DNA of 64,000 nt from NCBI GenBank assembly GCA_907163375.1, contig CAJQUW010007461.1, forward strand, positions 284,177 to 348,176, written 5' to 3'. A model generated the notes under the pieces. The model worked only from the letters and a program-made list of their open reading frames with translations. It did no database searches and had not been told where the DNA came from. Source of the DNA: Prostheceraeus crozeri. Taxonomy: Eukaryota > Platyhelminthes > Polycladida > Euryleptidae. The first letter of the stretch is position 1. Every line of letters starts with the position of its first letter. Position numbers and translations under genes: made by a program. Below, piece by piece: positions 1 to 10,700 of this stretch.

Positions 1-118
1 TTTACCATGCCAATATAGAATTTGACTCTCAATCTGAATCTGCCCTCAGTTTTCCCATCCGTTGCTTTGTTTTTGGGATGTAGAAGCCCAAAACATCCCA
101 AGTTCGCCGTTATGTCTC
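1..118 (+). repeat. Linker unit 0 (partial, cut by window edge)
   Basis: The 3' three-quarters of a linker unit, starting in TTTACCATGCCAATATAG. It carries TTTTTGGGATGTAGAAGCCC where other copies read TTTTCGCTCTACAGCCC, and ends in TATGTCTCTGGG instead of TTAACTCTCTAGGG. Confidence 0.85.
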
Positions 119-215
119 TGGGATTAGGGCTACTGTTAGGGTTTAGGTTATTGTGGTTAGGGTTAGGGTTAGGGTTGTGGTTAGGGTTATTGTGGTTAGG
201 GTAAGAGTTAGGGTT
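119..215 (+). repeat. Degenerate telomeric tract 1
   Basis: About 97 bp of TTAGGG with GCTAGGG-like and TTTAGG variants, and the recurrent interruption TTATTGTGG. The runs of GGG give G-quadruplex potential on the + strand. Confidence 0.9.
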
Positions 216-370
216 ATTTTAGGAAGAAAATTTTCCTCTCCCATGGCTTTCAAATTTACCATGCCGACATAGAATTTGACTCTGAATCGGAATCTGCCCT
301 CCGTTTTCCCATCGGATGCTTCATTTTCTCTCTACAGCCCAAAACATCCCAAGTTCGCCGTTAAGTCTCT
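216..370 (+). repeat. Linker unit 1
   Basis: A full-length linker unit (about 155 bp), from ATTTTAGGAAGAAAATTTTCC to TTAAGTCTCT. It has TTAAG where most copies have TTAAC. Confidence 0.88.
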
Positions 371-544
371 AGGGTTAGGGTTACGATTAGGGTTAAGGTT
401 ATGGTGGTTAGGGTTAGGGTTAGGGTTATTGTGGGTAGGGTTATTGTGGTTAGGGTTATTGTGGTTAGGGTTAGGGTTGGGGTTATTGTGGTTAGGGTTA
501 GGGTTGGGGCTAGGGCTAGGGTTATTGTAGTTAGGGTAAGGGTT
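371..544 (+). repeat. Degenerate telomeric tract 2
   Basis: About 174 bp of TTAGGG repeats broken several times by TTATTGTGG, which forms a 15-bp super-unit with the following TTAGGG. TTGGGG and GCTAGGG variants also occur. Confidence 0.9.
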
Positions 545-698
545 ATTTTAGGAAAAATTTTTTCCTCTCCCGTGGCTATCAAATTTACCATGCCGATATA
601 GAATTTGACTCTCAATCCGAATCTGCCCTCCGTTTTCCCATCCAATGCTTCGTTTTCGCTCTATAACCCAAAACATCCCAAGTTCGCCGTCAACTCTC
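545..698 (+). repeat. Linker unit 2
   Basis: A full-length unit from ATTTTAGGAAAAATTTTTTCC to GTCAACTCTCTAG. It carries CTATAACCC instead of CTACAGCCC and CAAC instead of TAAC at its 3' end. Confidence 0.88.
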
Positions 699-833
699 TA
701 GAGTTAGTGTTAGTGTTATTGTGGCTAGGGTTAGGGTTACGGTTAGGGTTAGTGTTTGGTTTGGGGTAATTGTGGTTAGGGATAGGGTTGTGGTCGGGGT
801 CATTGTGGTTAGGGTTAGGGTTACGGTCAGGGA
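699..833 (+). repeat. Degenerate telomeric tract 3
   Basis: The least regular of the early tracts: GAGTTAGTGTTAGTG at the start, then TTAGGG mixed with TTGGGG, GGTCGGGG and CATTGTGG. Confidence 0.85.
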
Positions 834-990
834 TATTTTAGGAAAAAAATTTTTCCTTTCCCATGGCTTTCAAATTTACCATGCCGAAATATAGAATTTG
901 ACTCTGAATCCGAATCTGCCCTATGTTTTGCCATAGGATGCTTCGTTTTCGCTCAACAGCCAAAAACATCCCAAGTTTGCCATTAACTCT
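834..990 (+). repeat. Linker unit 3
   Basis: A full-length unit with CCCTATGTTTTGCCATAGGATGC in place of the usual CCCTCCGTTTTCCCATCCGATGC. The CCCTATG and AGGATGC variants recur in unit 6, so units 3 and 6 form a related pair. Confidence 0.88.
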
Positions 991-1315
991 CTAGGGTTAG
1001 GGTTAGGGTTATTGTGGTTAGGGTTAGGGTTACTGTGGTTAGGGCTAGGGCTAGGGTTAGGGTTATTGTGGGTAGGGTTGGGGTTAGGGTTAGGGTTGGG
1101 GCTAGGGTTATTGTGGGTAGGGTTAGGGTTAGGGTTGGGGTTAGGGCTAGGATTAGGGTTATTGTGGTTAGGGTTAGGGTTAAGGTTGTTGTGGTTAGGG
1201 TTAGGGCCAGGGTTTGGGTTATTGTGGTTAGGGTTAGGGTTGGGGCTAGGGTTAGAGTTAGGGTTATTGTGGCTAGGGTTAGGGTCAGGGCAAGGGTTGG
1301 GGTTAGGGTTACGGC
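991..1315 (+). repeat. Degenerate telomeric tract 4 (longest pure tract)
   Basis: About 325 bp of TTAGGG and TTGGGG repeats with TTATTGTGG interruptions at semi-regular intervals. It begins like tract 7, which also follows a variant linker (units 3 and 6). The low-complexity open frames here (Leu-Gly and Val-Arg strings) are translation shadows of TTAGGG. Confidence 0.9.
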
Positions 1316-1469
1316 TATTTTTGGAAAAGCTTGTTCCTCTCCCTGGCTTTCAAATTTACCATGGCGATATAGAATATGACTCTGAATCCGAATCTGCCCT
1401 CCGTTTTCCCATCCGATGCTTCGTTTTGGCTCTACAGCCCAAAACATCCCAAGTTCGGCGTTAACTCTC
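1316..1469 (+). repeat. Linker unit 4
   Basis: A full-length unit with a divergent 5' end (TTGGAAAAGCTTGTTCCTC). The A/T run that other copies share is interrupted by GCTTG. Confidence 0.87.
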
Positions 1470-1587
1470 TAGGGTTAGGGTTAGGGTTATTATATATATG
1501 GTTAGGGTTAGGGTTATTGTGGTTAGGGATAGGGTTAGGGTTATTATGGTTAGGGTTGGGGTTAGGGTAAGGGTTACGGTTAGGGTT
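1470..1587 (+). repeat. Degenerate telomeric tract 5
   Basis: About 118 bp of TTAGGG repeats containing a short alternating AT stretch (TTATTATATATATGG, about 1487-1501) in place of one TTATTGTGG interruption. Confidence 0.9.
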
Positions 1588-1740
1588 ATTTTAGGAAAAA
1601 CTTTTTCCTCTCCCATGACTTTCAAATTTATCATGCCAATATAGAATTTGACTCTCAATCCGAATCTGCCCTCCGTTTTCCCATCCGTTGCTTTGTTTTT
1701 GCTCTACAGCCGAAAACATCCCAAGTTCGCCGTTAAGTCT
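1588..1740 (+). repeat. Linker unit 5
   Basis: A full-length unit sharing AATATAGAATTTGACTCTCA and CCATCCGTTGCTTTG with unit 0. The pair suggests that units were duplicated together with their tracts. Confidence 0.88.
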
Positions 1741-1868
1741 CTAGGGTTAGGGCTACGGTTAGGGTTAAGGTTATTGTGGTTAGGGTTAGGGCTAGGGTTG
1801 TTGTGGTTAGGGTTAGGGTTATTGTGGTTAGGGTTAGGGTTGTGGTTAGGGTCATTGTGGTTAGGGTT
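1741..1868 (+). repeat. Degenerate telomeric tract 6
   Basis: About 128 bp of TTAGGG with GCTAGGG, TTGTTGTGG and TTATTGTGG variants. Confidence 0.9.
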
Positions 1869-2024
1869 ATTTTTAGGAAAAAATTTTTCCTGTCCCATTG
1901 GCTCTCAAATTTACCATGCCGATATAGAATTTGACTCTGAATCCGAATCTGCCCTATGTTTTCCCTTAGGATGCTTCGTTTTCGCTCTACAGCCAAAAAC
2001 ATCCCAAGTTTGCCATTAACTCTC
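1869..2024 (+). repeat. Linker unit 6
   Basis: A full-length unit and the last linker before the satellite. It shares the CCCTATG and AGGATGC variants and the CCAAGTTTGCCATTAAC end with unit 3. Confidence 0.88.
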
Positions 2025-2350
2025 TAGGGTTAGGGTTAGGGTTATTGTGGTTAGGGTTACTGTGGTTAGGGCTAGTGTTGGGGCTAGGGTTATTGTGGGT
2101 AGGGTTAGGGTTAGGGTTGGGGTTAGGGCTAGGATAAGGGTTTTTGTGGTTAGGGTTAGGGTTATTGTGGTTAGGGTTAATGTTGTTGTGGTTAGGGTTA
2201 GGGCTTTTTTTTTTGATCACTGTGGTTAGGGTTAGGGTTGGGGCTAGGGTTAGGGTTGGGGCTAGGGTTAGGGTTGGGGCTAGGGTTAGGGTTAGGGTTA
2301 TTGTGGCTAGCGTTAGGGTTAGGGCAAGGGTTGGGGTTTGGGTTAGGGTT
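2025..2350 (+). repeat. Degenerate telomeric tract 7, with a small T10 interruption
   Basis: About 326 bp of TTAGGG and TTGGGG repeats. At about 2205-2220 it is broken by ten T residues followed by GATCAC, which matches nothing else in the tracts. It ends in GGGTTATTTTA, the usual lead-in to a linker unit, but continues as satellite instead. Confidence 0.88.
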
Positions 2351-5300
2351 ATTTTAACAAATTCGCCGTTAACAGTCGCTTATTCAAAAATGTTAAAAAA
2401 TTTTTTTCGCCGATTGAACTGCCTACGGATGTAGAATTTGACGCTGATTCCAAATCTGGTCTCAGATCTGCCATTGGAGCAGTCGTTTAGCCGCCAGAGC
2501 CCAAAACATCCCAAATTCGCCGTTAACACTGTCGTTTATTCAAAAATGTTGAAAATTTTTTTTCGACGATTGAACTGCCTACGGATGTAGAATTTGACGC
2601 TGATTCCAAATCTGGTCTCAGATCTGCCATTGGAGCAGCCGTTTAGACGCTAGAGCCCAAAACATCCCAAATTCGCCGTTAACACTGTCGTTTATTCAAA
2701 AATGTTGAAAATTTTTTTTCGCCGATTGAACTGCCTACGGATGTAGAATTTGACGCTGATTCCAAATCTGGTCTCAGATCTGCCATTGGAGCAGTCGTTT
2801 AGCCGCCAGAGCCCAAAACATCCCAAATTCGCCGTTAACACTGTCGTTTATTCAAAAATGTTGAAAATTTTTTTTCGCCGATTGAACTGCCTACGGATGT
2901 AGAATTTGACGCTGATTCCAAATCTGGTCTCAGATCTGCCATTGGAGCAGCCGTTTAGCCGCTAGAGCCCAAAACATCCCAAATTCGCCGTTAACACTGT
3001 CGTTTATTCAAAAATGTTGAAAATTTTTTTTCGCCGATTGAACTGCCTACGGATGTAGAATTTGACGCTGATTCCAAATCTGGTCTCAGATCTGCCATTG
3101 GAGCAGCCGCTTAGACGCTAGAGCCCAAAACATCCCAAATTCGCCGTTAACACTGTCGTTTATTCAAAAATGTTGAAAATTTTTTTTCGCCGATTGAACT
3201 GCCTACGGATGTAGAATTTGACGCTGATTCCAAATCTGGTCTCAGATGTGCCATTGGAGCAGCCGTTTAGACGCTAGAGCCCAAAACATCCCAAATTCGC
3301 CGTTAACACTGTCGTTTATTCAAAAATGTTGAAAATTTTTTTTCGCCGATTGAACTGCCTACGGATGTAGAATTTGACGCTGATTCCAAATCTGGTCTCA
3401 GATGTGCCATTGGAGCAGCCGTTTAGCCGCTAGAGCCCAAAACATCCCAAATTCGCCGTTAACACTGTCGTTTATTCAAAAATGTTGAAAATTTTTTTTC
3501 GCCGATTGAACTGCCTACGGATGTAGAATTTGACGCTGATTCCAAATCTGGTCTCAGATCTGCCATTGGAGCAGCCGCTTAGACGCTAGAGCCCAAAACA
3601 TCCCAAATTCGCCGTTAACACTGTCGTTTATTCAAAAATGTTGAAAATTTTTTTTCGCCGATTGAACTGCCTACGGATGTAGAATTTGACGCTGATTCCA
3701 AATCTGGTCTCAGATCTGCCATTGGAGCAGCCGCTTAGACGCTAGAGCCCAAAACATCCCAAATTCGCCGTTAACACTGTCGTTTATTCAAAAATGTTGA
3801 AAATTTTTTTTCGCCGATTGAACTGCCTACGGATGTAGAATTTGACGCTGATTCCAAATCTGGTCTCAGATCTGCCATTGGAGCAGCCGCTTAGACGCTA
3901 GAGCCCAAAACATCCCAAATTCGCCGTTAACACTGTCGTTTATTCAAAAATGTTGAAAATTTTTTTTCGCCGATTGAGTTGCCTACGGATGTAGAATTTG
4001 ACGCTGATTCCAAATCTGGTCTCAGATCTGCCATTGGAGCAGCCGTTTAGCCGCTAGAGCCCAAAACATCCCAAATTCGCCGTTAACACTGTCGTTTATT
4101 CAAAAATGTTGAAAATTTTTTTTCGCCGATTGAACTGCCTACGGATGTAGAATTTGACGCTGATTCCAAATCTGGTCTCAGATCTGCCATTGGAGCAGCC
4201 GTTTAGCCGCTAGAGCCCAAAACATCCCAAATTCGCCGTTAACACTGTCGTTTATTCAAAAATGTTGAAAATTTTTTTCGCCGATTGAACTGCCTACGGA
4301 TGTAGAATTTGACGCTGATTCCAAATCTGGTCTCAGATCTGCCATTGGAGCAGCCGCTTAGACGCTAGAGCCCAAAACATCCCAAATTCGCCGTTAACAC
4401 TGTCGTTTATTCAAAAATGTTGAAAATTTTTTTTCGCCGATTGAACTGCCTACGGATGTAGAATTTGACGCTGATTCCAAATCTGGTCTCAGATCTGCCA
4501 TTGGAGCAGCCGTTTAGACGCTAGAGCCCAAAACATCCCAAATTCGCCGTTAACACTGTCGTTTATCCAAAAATGTTGAAAATTTTTTTCGCCGATTGAG
4601 CTGCCTACGGATGTAGAATTTGACGCTGATTCCAAATCTGGTCTCAGATCTGCCATTGGAGCAGCCGTTTAGACGCTAGAGCCCAAAACATCCCAAATTC
4701 GCCGTTAACACTGTCGTTTATTCAAAAATGTTGAAAATTTTTTTCGCCGATTGAACTGCCTACGGATGTAGAATTTGACGCTGATTCCAAATCTGGTCTC
4801 AGATCTGCCATTGGAGCAGCCGTTTAGACGCTAGAGCCCAAAACATCCCAAATTCGCCGTTAACACTGTCGTTTATTCAAAAATGTTGAAAATTTTTTTT
4901 CGCCGATTGAGCTGCCTACGGATGTAGAATTTGACGCTGATTCCAAATCTGGTCTCAGATCTGCCATTGGAGCAGCCGTTTAGACGCTAGAGCCCAAAAC
5001 ATCCCAAATTCGCCGTTAACACTGTCGTTTATTCAAAAATGTTGAAAATTTTTTTTCGCCGATTGAACTGCCTACGGATGTAGAATTTGACGCTGATTCC
5101 AAATCTGGTCTCAGATCTGCCATTGGAGCAGCCGCTTAGACGCTAGAGCCCAAAACATCCCAAATTCGCCGTTAACACTGTCGTTTATTCAAAAATGTTG
5201 AAAATTTTTTTTCGCCGATTGAGTTGCCTACGGATGTAGAATTTGACGCTGATTCCAAATCTGGTCTCAGATCTGCCATTGGAGCAGCCGTTTAGCCGCT

Positions 5301-6200
5301 AGAGCCCAAAACATCCCAAATTCGCCGTTAACACTGTCGTTTATTCAAAAATGTTGAAAATTTTTTTTCGCCGATTGAGCTGCCTACGGATGTAGAATTT
5401 GACGCTGATTCCAAATCTGGTCTCAGATCTGCCATTGGAGCAGCCGTTTAGACGCTAGAGCCCAAAACATCCCAAATTCGCCGTTAACACTGTCGTTTAT
5501 CCAAAAATGTTGAAAATTTTTTTCGCCGATTGAGCTGCCTACGGATGTAGAATTTGACGCTGATTCCAAATCTGGTCTCAGATCTGCCATTGGAGCAGCC
5601 GTTTAGACGCTAGAGCCCAAAACATCCCAAATTCGCCGTTAACACTGTCGTTTATTCAAAAATGTTGAAAATTTTTTTTCGCCGATTGAGCTGCCTACGG
5701 ATGTAGAATTTGACGCTGATTCCAAATCTGGTCTCAGATCTGCCATTGGAGCAGCCGTTTAGACGCTAGAGCCCAAAACATCCCAAATTCGCCGTTAACA
5801 CTGTCGTTTATCCAAAAATGTTGAAAATTTTTTTTCGCCGATTGAGCTGCCTACGGATGTAGAATTTGACGCTGATTCCAAATCTGGTCTCAGATCTGCC
5901 ATTGGAGCAGCCGTTTAGACGCTAGAGCCCAAAACATCCCAAATTCGCCGTTAACACTGTCGTTTATTCAAAAATGTTGAAAATTTTTTTTCGCCGATTG
6001 AGCTGCCTACGGATGTAGAATTTGACGCTGATTCCAAATCTGGTCTCAGATCTGCCATTGGAGCAGCCGTTTAGACGCTAGAGCCCAAAACATCCCAAAT
6101 TCGCCGTTAACACTGTCGTTTATTCAAAAATGTTGAAATTTTTTTTCGCCGATTGAACTGCCTACGGATGTAGAATTTGACGCTGATTCCAAATCTGGTC
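2351..6200 (+). repeat. Left-edge satellite variants (GAACTG / TTAGCCGC type) grading into core type
   Basis: The first ten or so monomers read GATTGAACTGCC, many with CAGTCGTTTAGCCGCC or TTAGCCGCT. From about 3976 GAGTTG and GAGCTG copies appear, and GAACTG alternates with them until its last clear copy near 6155. After that GAGCTG and TTAGACGC are almost universal. Two adjacent copies (about 3245 and 3401) read GATGTGCC for GATCTGCC, a variant that is common in the degraded array after 42.9 kb. An edge-to-core gradient like this is expected from unequal exchange that homogenises the interior faster than the ends. Confidence 0.85.
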
Positions 6201-7240
6201 TCAGATCTGCCATTGGAGCAGCCGTTTAGACGCTAGAGACCAAAACATCCCAAATTCGCCGTTAACACTGTCGTTTATTCAAAAATGTTGAAAATTTTTT
6301 TTCGCCGATTGAGCTGCCTACGGATGTAGAATTTGACGCTGATTCCAAATCTGGTCTCAGATCTGCCATTGGAGCAGCCGTTTAGACGCTAGAGCCCAAA
6401 ACATCCCAAATTCGCCGTTAACACTGTCGTTTATTCAAAAATGTTGAAAATTTTTTTTCGCCGATTGAGCTGCCTACGGATGTAGAATTTGACGCTGATT
6501 CCAAATCTGGTCTCAGATCTGCCATTGGAGCAGCCGTTTAGACGCTAGAGCCCAAAACATCCCAAATTCGCCGTTAACACTGTCGTTTATTCAAAAATGT
6601 TGAAAATTTTTTTTCGCCGATTGAGCTGCCTACGGATGTAGAATTTGACGCTGATTCCAAATCTGGTCTCAGATCTGCCATTGGAGCAGCCGTTTAGACG
6701 CTAGAGCCCAAAACATCCCAAATTCGCCGTTAACACTGTCGTTTATTCAAAAATGTTGAAAATTTTTTTTCGCCGATTGAGCTGCCTACGGATGTAGAAT
6801 TTGACGCTGATTCCAAATCTGGTCTCAGATCTGCCATTGGAGCAGCCGTTTAGACGCTAGAGCCCAAAACATCCCAAATTCGCCGTTAACACTGTCGTTT
6901 ATTCAAAAATGTTGAAAATTTTTTTTCGCCGATTGAGCTGCCTACGGATGTAGAATTTGACGCTGATTCCAAATCTGGTCTCAGATCTGCCATTGGAGCA
7001 GCCGTTTAGACGCTAGAGCCCAAAACATCCCAAATTCGCCGTTAACACTGTCGTTTATCCAAAAATGTTGAAAATTTTTTTTCGCCGATTGAGCTGCCTA
7101 CGGATGTAGAATTTGACGCTGATTCCAAATCTGGTCTCAGATCTGCCATTGGAGCAGCCGTTTAGACGCTAGAGCCCAAAACATCCCAAATTCGCCGTTA
7201 ACACTGTCGTTTATTCAAAAATGTTGAAAATTTTTTTTCG

Positions 7241-7770
7241 CCGATTGATCTGCCTACGGATGTAGAATTTGACACTGATTCCAAATCTGGCCTCAGATCT
7301 GCCATTGGAGCAGCCGTTTAGACGCTAGAGTCCAAAACATCGCAAACTCGCCATTAACTCTGTCGTTTATCCGAAAAATGATTAAAATTTTTTTCTCTCC
7401 GATTGAGCTGCCTACGGATGTAGAATTTGACGCCGATTCCAAATCTGGTCTCAGATCTGCCATTGGAGCAGCCGTTTAGACGCTAGAGCCCAAAACATCC
7501 CAAATTCGCCGTTACCACTGTCGTTTATACGAAAAATGTTGAAAATTTTTTTTCGCCGATTGAGCTGCCTACGGATGTAGAATTTGACGCCGATTCCAAA
7601 TCTGGCCTCAGATCTGCCATTGGAGCAGCCGTTTAGACGCTAGAGCCAAAAACATCCCAAATTCGCTGTTAACTCTGTCGTTTATCCGAAAATTGAATAA
7701 AATTTTTTTCTCTCCGATTGAGCCCTACGGATGTAGAATTTGACGCCGATTCCAAATCTGGTCTCAGATC
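7241..7770 (+). repeat. Divergent block of ~3-4 satellite monomers
   Basis: A short patch inside the homogeneous array with features of the 166-bp subfamily: CCGAAAAATG, TTTTTTTCTCTCCG, GACGCCGATTCC, CTGGCCTCAG, GAGCCAAAAACATCCC and GTTAACTCTGTCG. One copy has the rare combination GAAAATTGAATA followed by GATTGAGCCCTACGG, seen again only at about 35815-35855. It probably arrived by exchange or conversion from the 32-37 kb block or an equivalent source. Confidence 0.85.
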
Positions 7771-10700
7771 TGCCATTGGAGCAGCCGCTTAGACGCTAGA
7801 GCCCAAAACATCCCAAATTCGCCGTTAACACTGTCGTTTATTCAAAAATGTTGAAAATTTTTTTTCGCCGATTGAGCTGCCTACGGATGTAGAATTTGAC
7901 GCTGATTCCAAATCTGGTCTCAGATCTGCCATTGGAGCAGCCGTTTAGACGCTAGAGCCCAAAACATCCCAAATTCGCCGTTAACACTGTCGTTTATTCA
8001 AAAATGTTGAAAATTTTTTTTCGCCGATTGAGCTGCCTACGGATGTAGAATTTGACGCTGATTCCAAATCTGGTCTCAGATCTGCCATTGGAGCAGCCGT
8101 TTAGACGCTAGAGCCCAAAACATCCCAAATTCGCCGTTAACACTGTCGTTTATTCAAAAATGTTGAAAATTTTTTTTCGCCGATTGAGCTGCCTACGGAT
8201 GTAGAATTTGACGCTGATTCCAAATCTGGTCTCAGATCTGCCATTGGAGCAGCCGTTTAGACGCTAGAGCCCAAAACATCCCAAATTCGCCGTTAACACT
8301 GTCGTTTATCCAAAAATGTTGAAAATTTTTTTCGCCGATTGAGCTGCCTACGGATGTAGAATTTGACGCTGATTCCAAATCTGGTCTCAGATCTGCCATT
8401 GGAGCAGCCGTTTAGACGCTAGAGCCCAAAACATCCCAAATTCGCCGTTAACACTGTCGTTTATTCAAAAATGTTGAAAATTTTTTTTCGCCGATTGAGC
8501 TGCCTACGGATGTAGAATTTGACGCTGATTCCAAATCTGGTCTCAGATCTGCCATTGGAGCAGCCGTTTAGACGCTAGAGCCAAAACATCCCAAATTCGC
8601 CGTTAACACTGTCGTTTATTCAAAAATGTTGAAAATTTTTTTTCGCCGATTGAGCTGCCTACGGATGTAGAATTTGACGCTGATTCCAAATCTGGTCTCA
8701 GATCTGCCATTGGAGCAGCCGTTTAGACGCTAGAGCCCAAAACATCCCAAATTCGCCGTTAACACTGTCGTTTATTCAAAATGTTGAAAATTTTTTTTCG
8801 CCGATTGAGCTGCCTACGGATGTAGAATTTGACGCTGATTCCAAATCTGGTCTCAGATCTGCCATTGGAGCAGCCGTTTAGACGCTAGAGCCCAAAACAT
8901 CCCAAATTCGCCGTTAACACTGTCGTTTATCCAAAAATGTTGAAAATTTTTTTTCGCCGATTGAGCTGCCTACGGATGTAGAATTTGACGCTGATTCCAA
9001 ATCTGGTCTCAGATCTGCCATTGGAGCAGCCGTTTAGACGCTAGAGCCCAAAACATCCCAAATTCGCCGTTAACACTGTCGTTTATTCAAAAATGTTGAA
9101 AATTTTTTTTCGCCGATTGAGCTGCCTACGGATGTAGAATTTGACGCTGATTCCAAATCTGGTCTCAGATCTGCCATTGGAGCAGCCGTTTAGACGCTAG
9201 AGCCCAAAACATCCCAAATTCGCCGTTAACACTGTCGTTTATTCAAAAATGTTGAAAATTTTTTTTCGCCGATTGAGCTGCCTACGGATGTAGAATTTGA
9301 CGCTGATTCCAAATCTGGTCTCAGATCTGCCATTGGAGCAGCCGTTTAGACGCTAGAGCCCAAAACATCCCAAATTCGCCGTTAACACTGTCGTTTATTC
9401 AAAAATGTTGAAAATTTTTTTTCGCCGATTGAGCTGCCTACGGATGTAGAATTTGACGCTGATTCCAAATCTGGTCTCAGATCTGCCATTGGAGCAGCCG
9501 TTTAGACGCTAGAGCCCAAAACATCCCAAATTCGCCGTTAACACTGTCGTTTATTCAAAAATGTTGAAAATTTTTTTTCGCCGATTGAGCTGCCTACGGA
9601 TGTAGAATTTGACGCTGATTCCAAATCTGGTCTCAGATCTGCCATTGGAGCAGCCGTTTAGACGCTAGAGCCCAAAACATCCCAAATTCGCCGTTAACAC
9701 TGTCGTTTATTCAAAAATGTTGAAAATTTTTTTTCGCCGATTGAGCTGCCTACGGATGTAGAATTTGACGCTGATTCCAAATCTGGTCTCAGATCTGCCA
9801 TTGGAGCAGCCGTTTAGACGCTAGAGCCCAAAACATCCCAAATTCGCCGTTAACACTGTCGTTTATCCAAAAATGTTGAAAATTTTTTTTCGCCGATTGA
9901 GCTGCCTACGGATGTAGAATTTGACGCTGATTCCAAATCTGGTCTCAGATCTGCCATTGGAGCAGCCGTTTAGACGCTAGAGCCCAAAACATCCCAAATT
10001 CGCCGTTAACACTGTCGTTTATTCAAAAATGTTGAAAATTTTTTTTCGCCGATTGAGCTGCCTACGGATGTAGAATTTGACGCTGATTCCAAATCTGGTC
10101 TCAGATCTGCCATTGGAGCAGCCGTTTAGACGCTAGAGCCCAAAACATCCCAAATTCGCCGTTAACACTGTCGTTTATTCAAAAATGTTGAAAATTTTTT
10201 TTCGCCGATTGAGCTGCCTACGGATGTAGAATTTGACGCTGATTCCAAATCTGGTCTCAGATCTGCCATTGGAGCAGCCGTTTAGACGCTAGAGCCCAAA
10301 ACATCCCAAATTCGCCGTTAACACTGTCGTTTATTCAAAAATGTTGAAAATTTTTTTTCGCCGATTGAGCTGCCTACGGATGTAGAATTTGACGCTGATT
10401 CCAAATCTGGTCTCAGATCTGCCATTGGAGCAGCCGTTTAGACGCTAGAGCCCAAAACATCCCAAATTCGCCGTTAACACTGTCGTTTATCCAAAAATGT
10501 TGAAAATTTTTTTCGCCGATTGAGCTGCCTACGGATGTAGAATTTGACGCTGATTCCAAATCTGGTCTCAGATCTGCCATTGGAGCAGCCGTTTAGACGC
10601 TAGAGCCCAAAACATCCCAAATTCGCCGTTAACACTGTCGTTTATTCAAAAATGTTGAAAATTTTTTTTCGCCGATTGAGCTGCCTACGGATGTAGAATT

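Larger units (their letters stand above)
1..2350 (+). repeat. Composite interstitial telomere-like block: TTAGGG tracts alternating with a ~155-bp unit
   Basis: Seven tracts of degenerate TTAGGG repeats alternate with seven copies (the first cut by the window edge) of a conserved unit of about 155 bp. Each unit opens with ATTTTAGGAAAAA and a T-run followed by CCTCTCCC. It contains TAGAATTTGACTCTGAATCC and closes with AAAACATCCCAAGTTCGCC and GTTAACTCTCTAGGG, which runs straight into the next tract. The tracts vary in length while the units do not. The G-rich strand is the + strand in every tract. The arrangement resembles known subtelomeric mosaics of telomere repeats and associated repeats. 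I see no coding region. Confidence 0.9.

Noticed and set aside
983-1464. Overlapping open frames of 120-154 codons in the telomere-like tracts, on both strands
   Set aside because: They are Leu-Gly, Val-Arg or Thr-Leu strings produced by translating TTAGGG repeats and continue into linker DNA. No protein family or codon structure is visible.
1-2350. True chromosome terminus at the left edge
   Set aside because: The + strand reads TTAGGG rather than CCCTAA, and the tracts are degenerate and interrupted by linker units, so they are interstitial.
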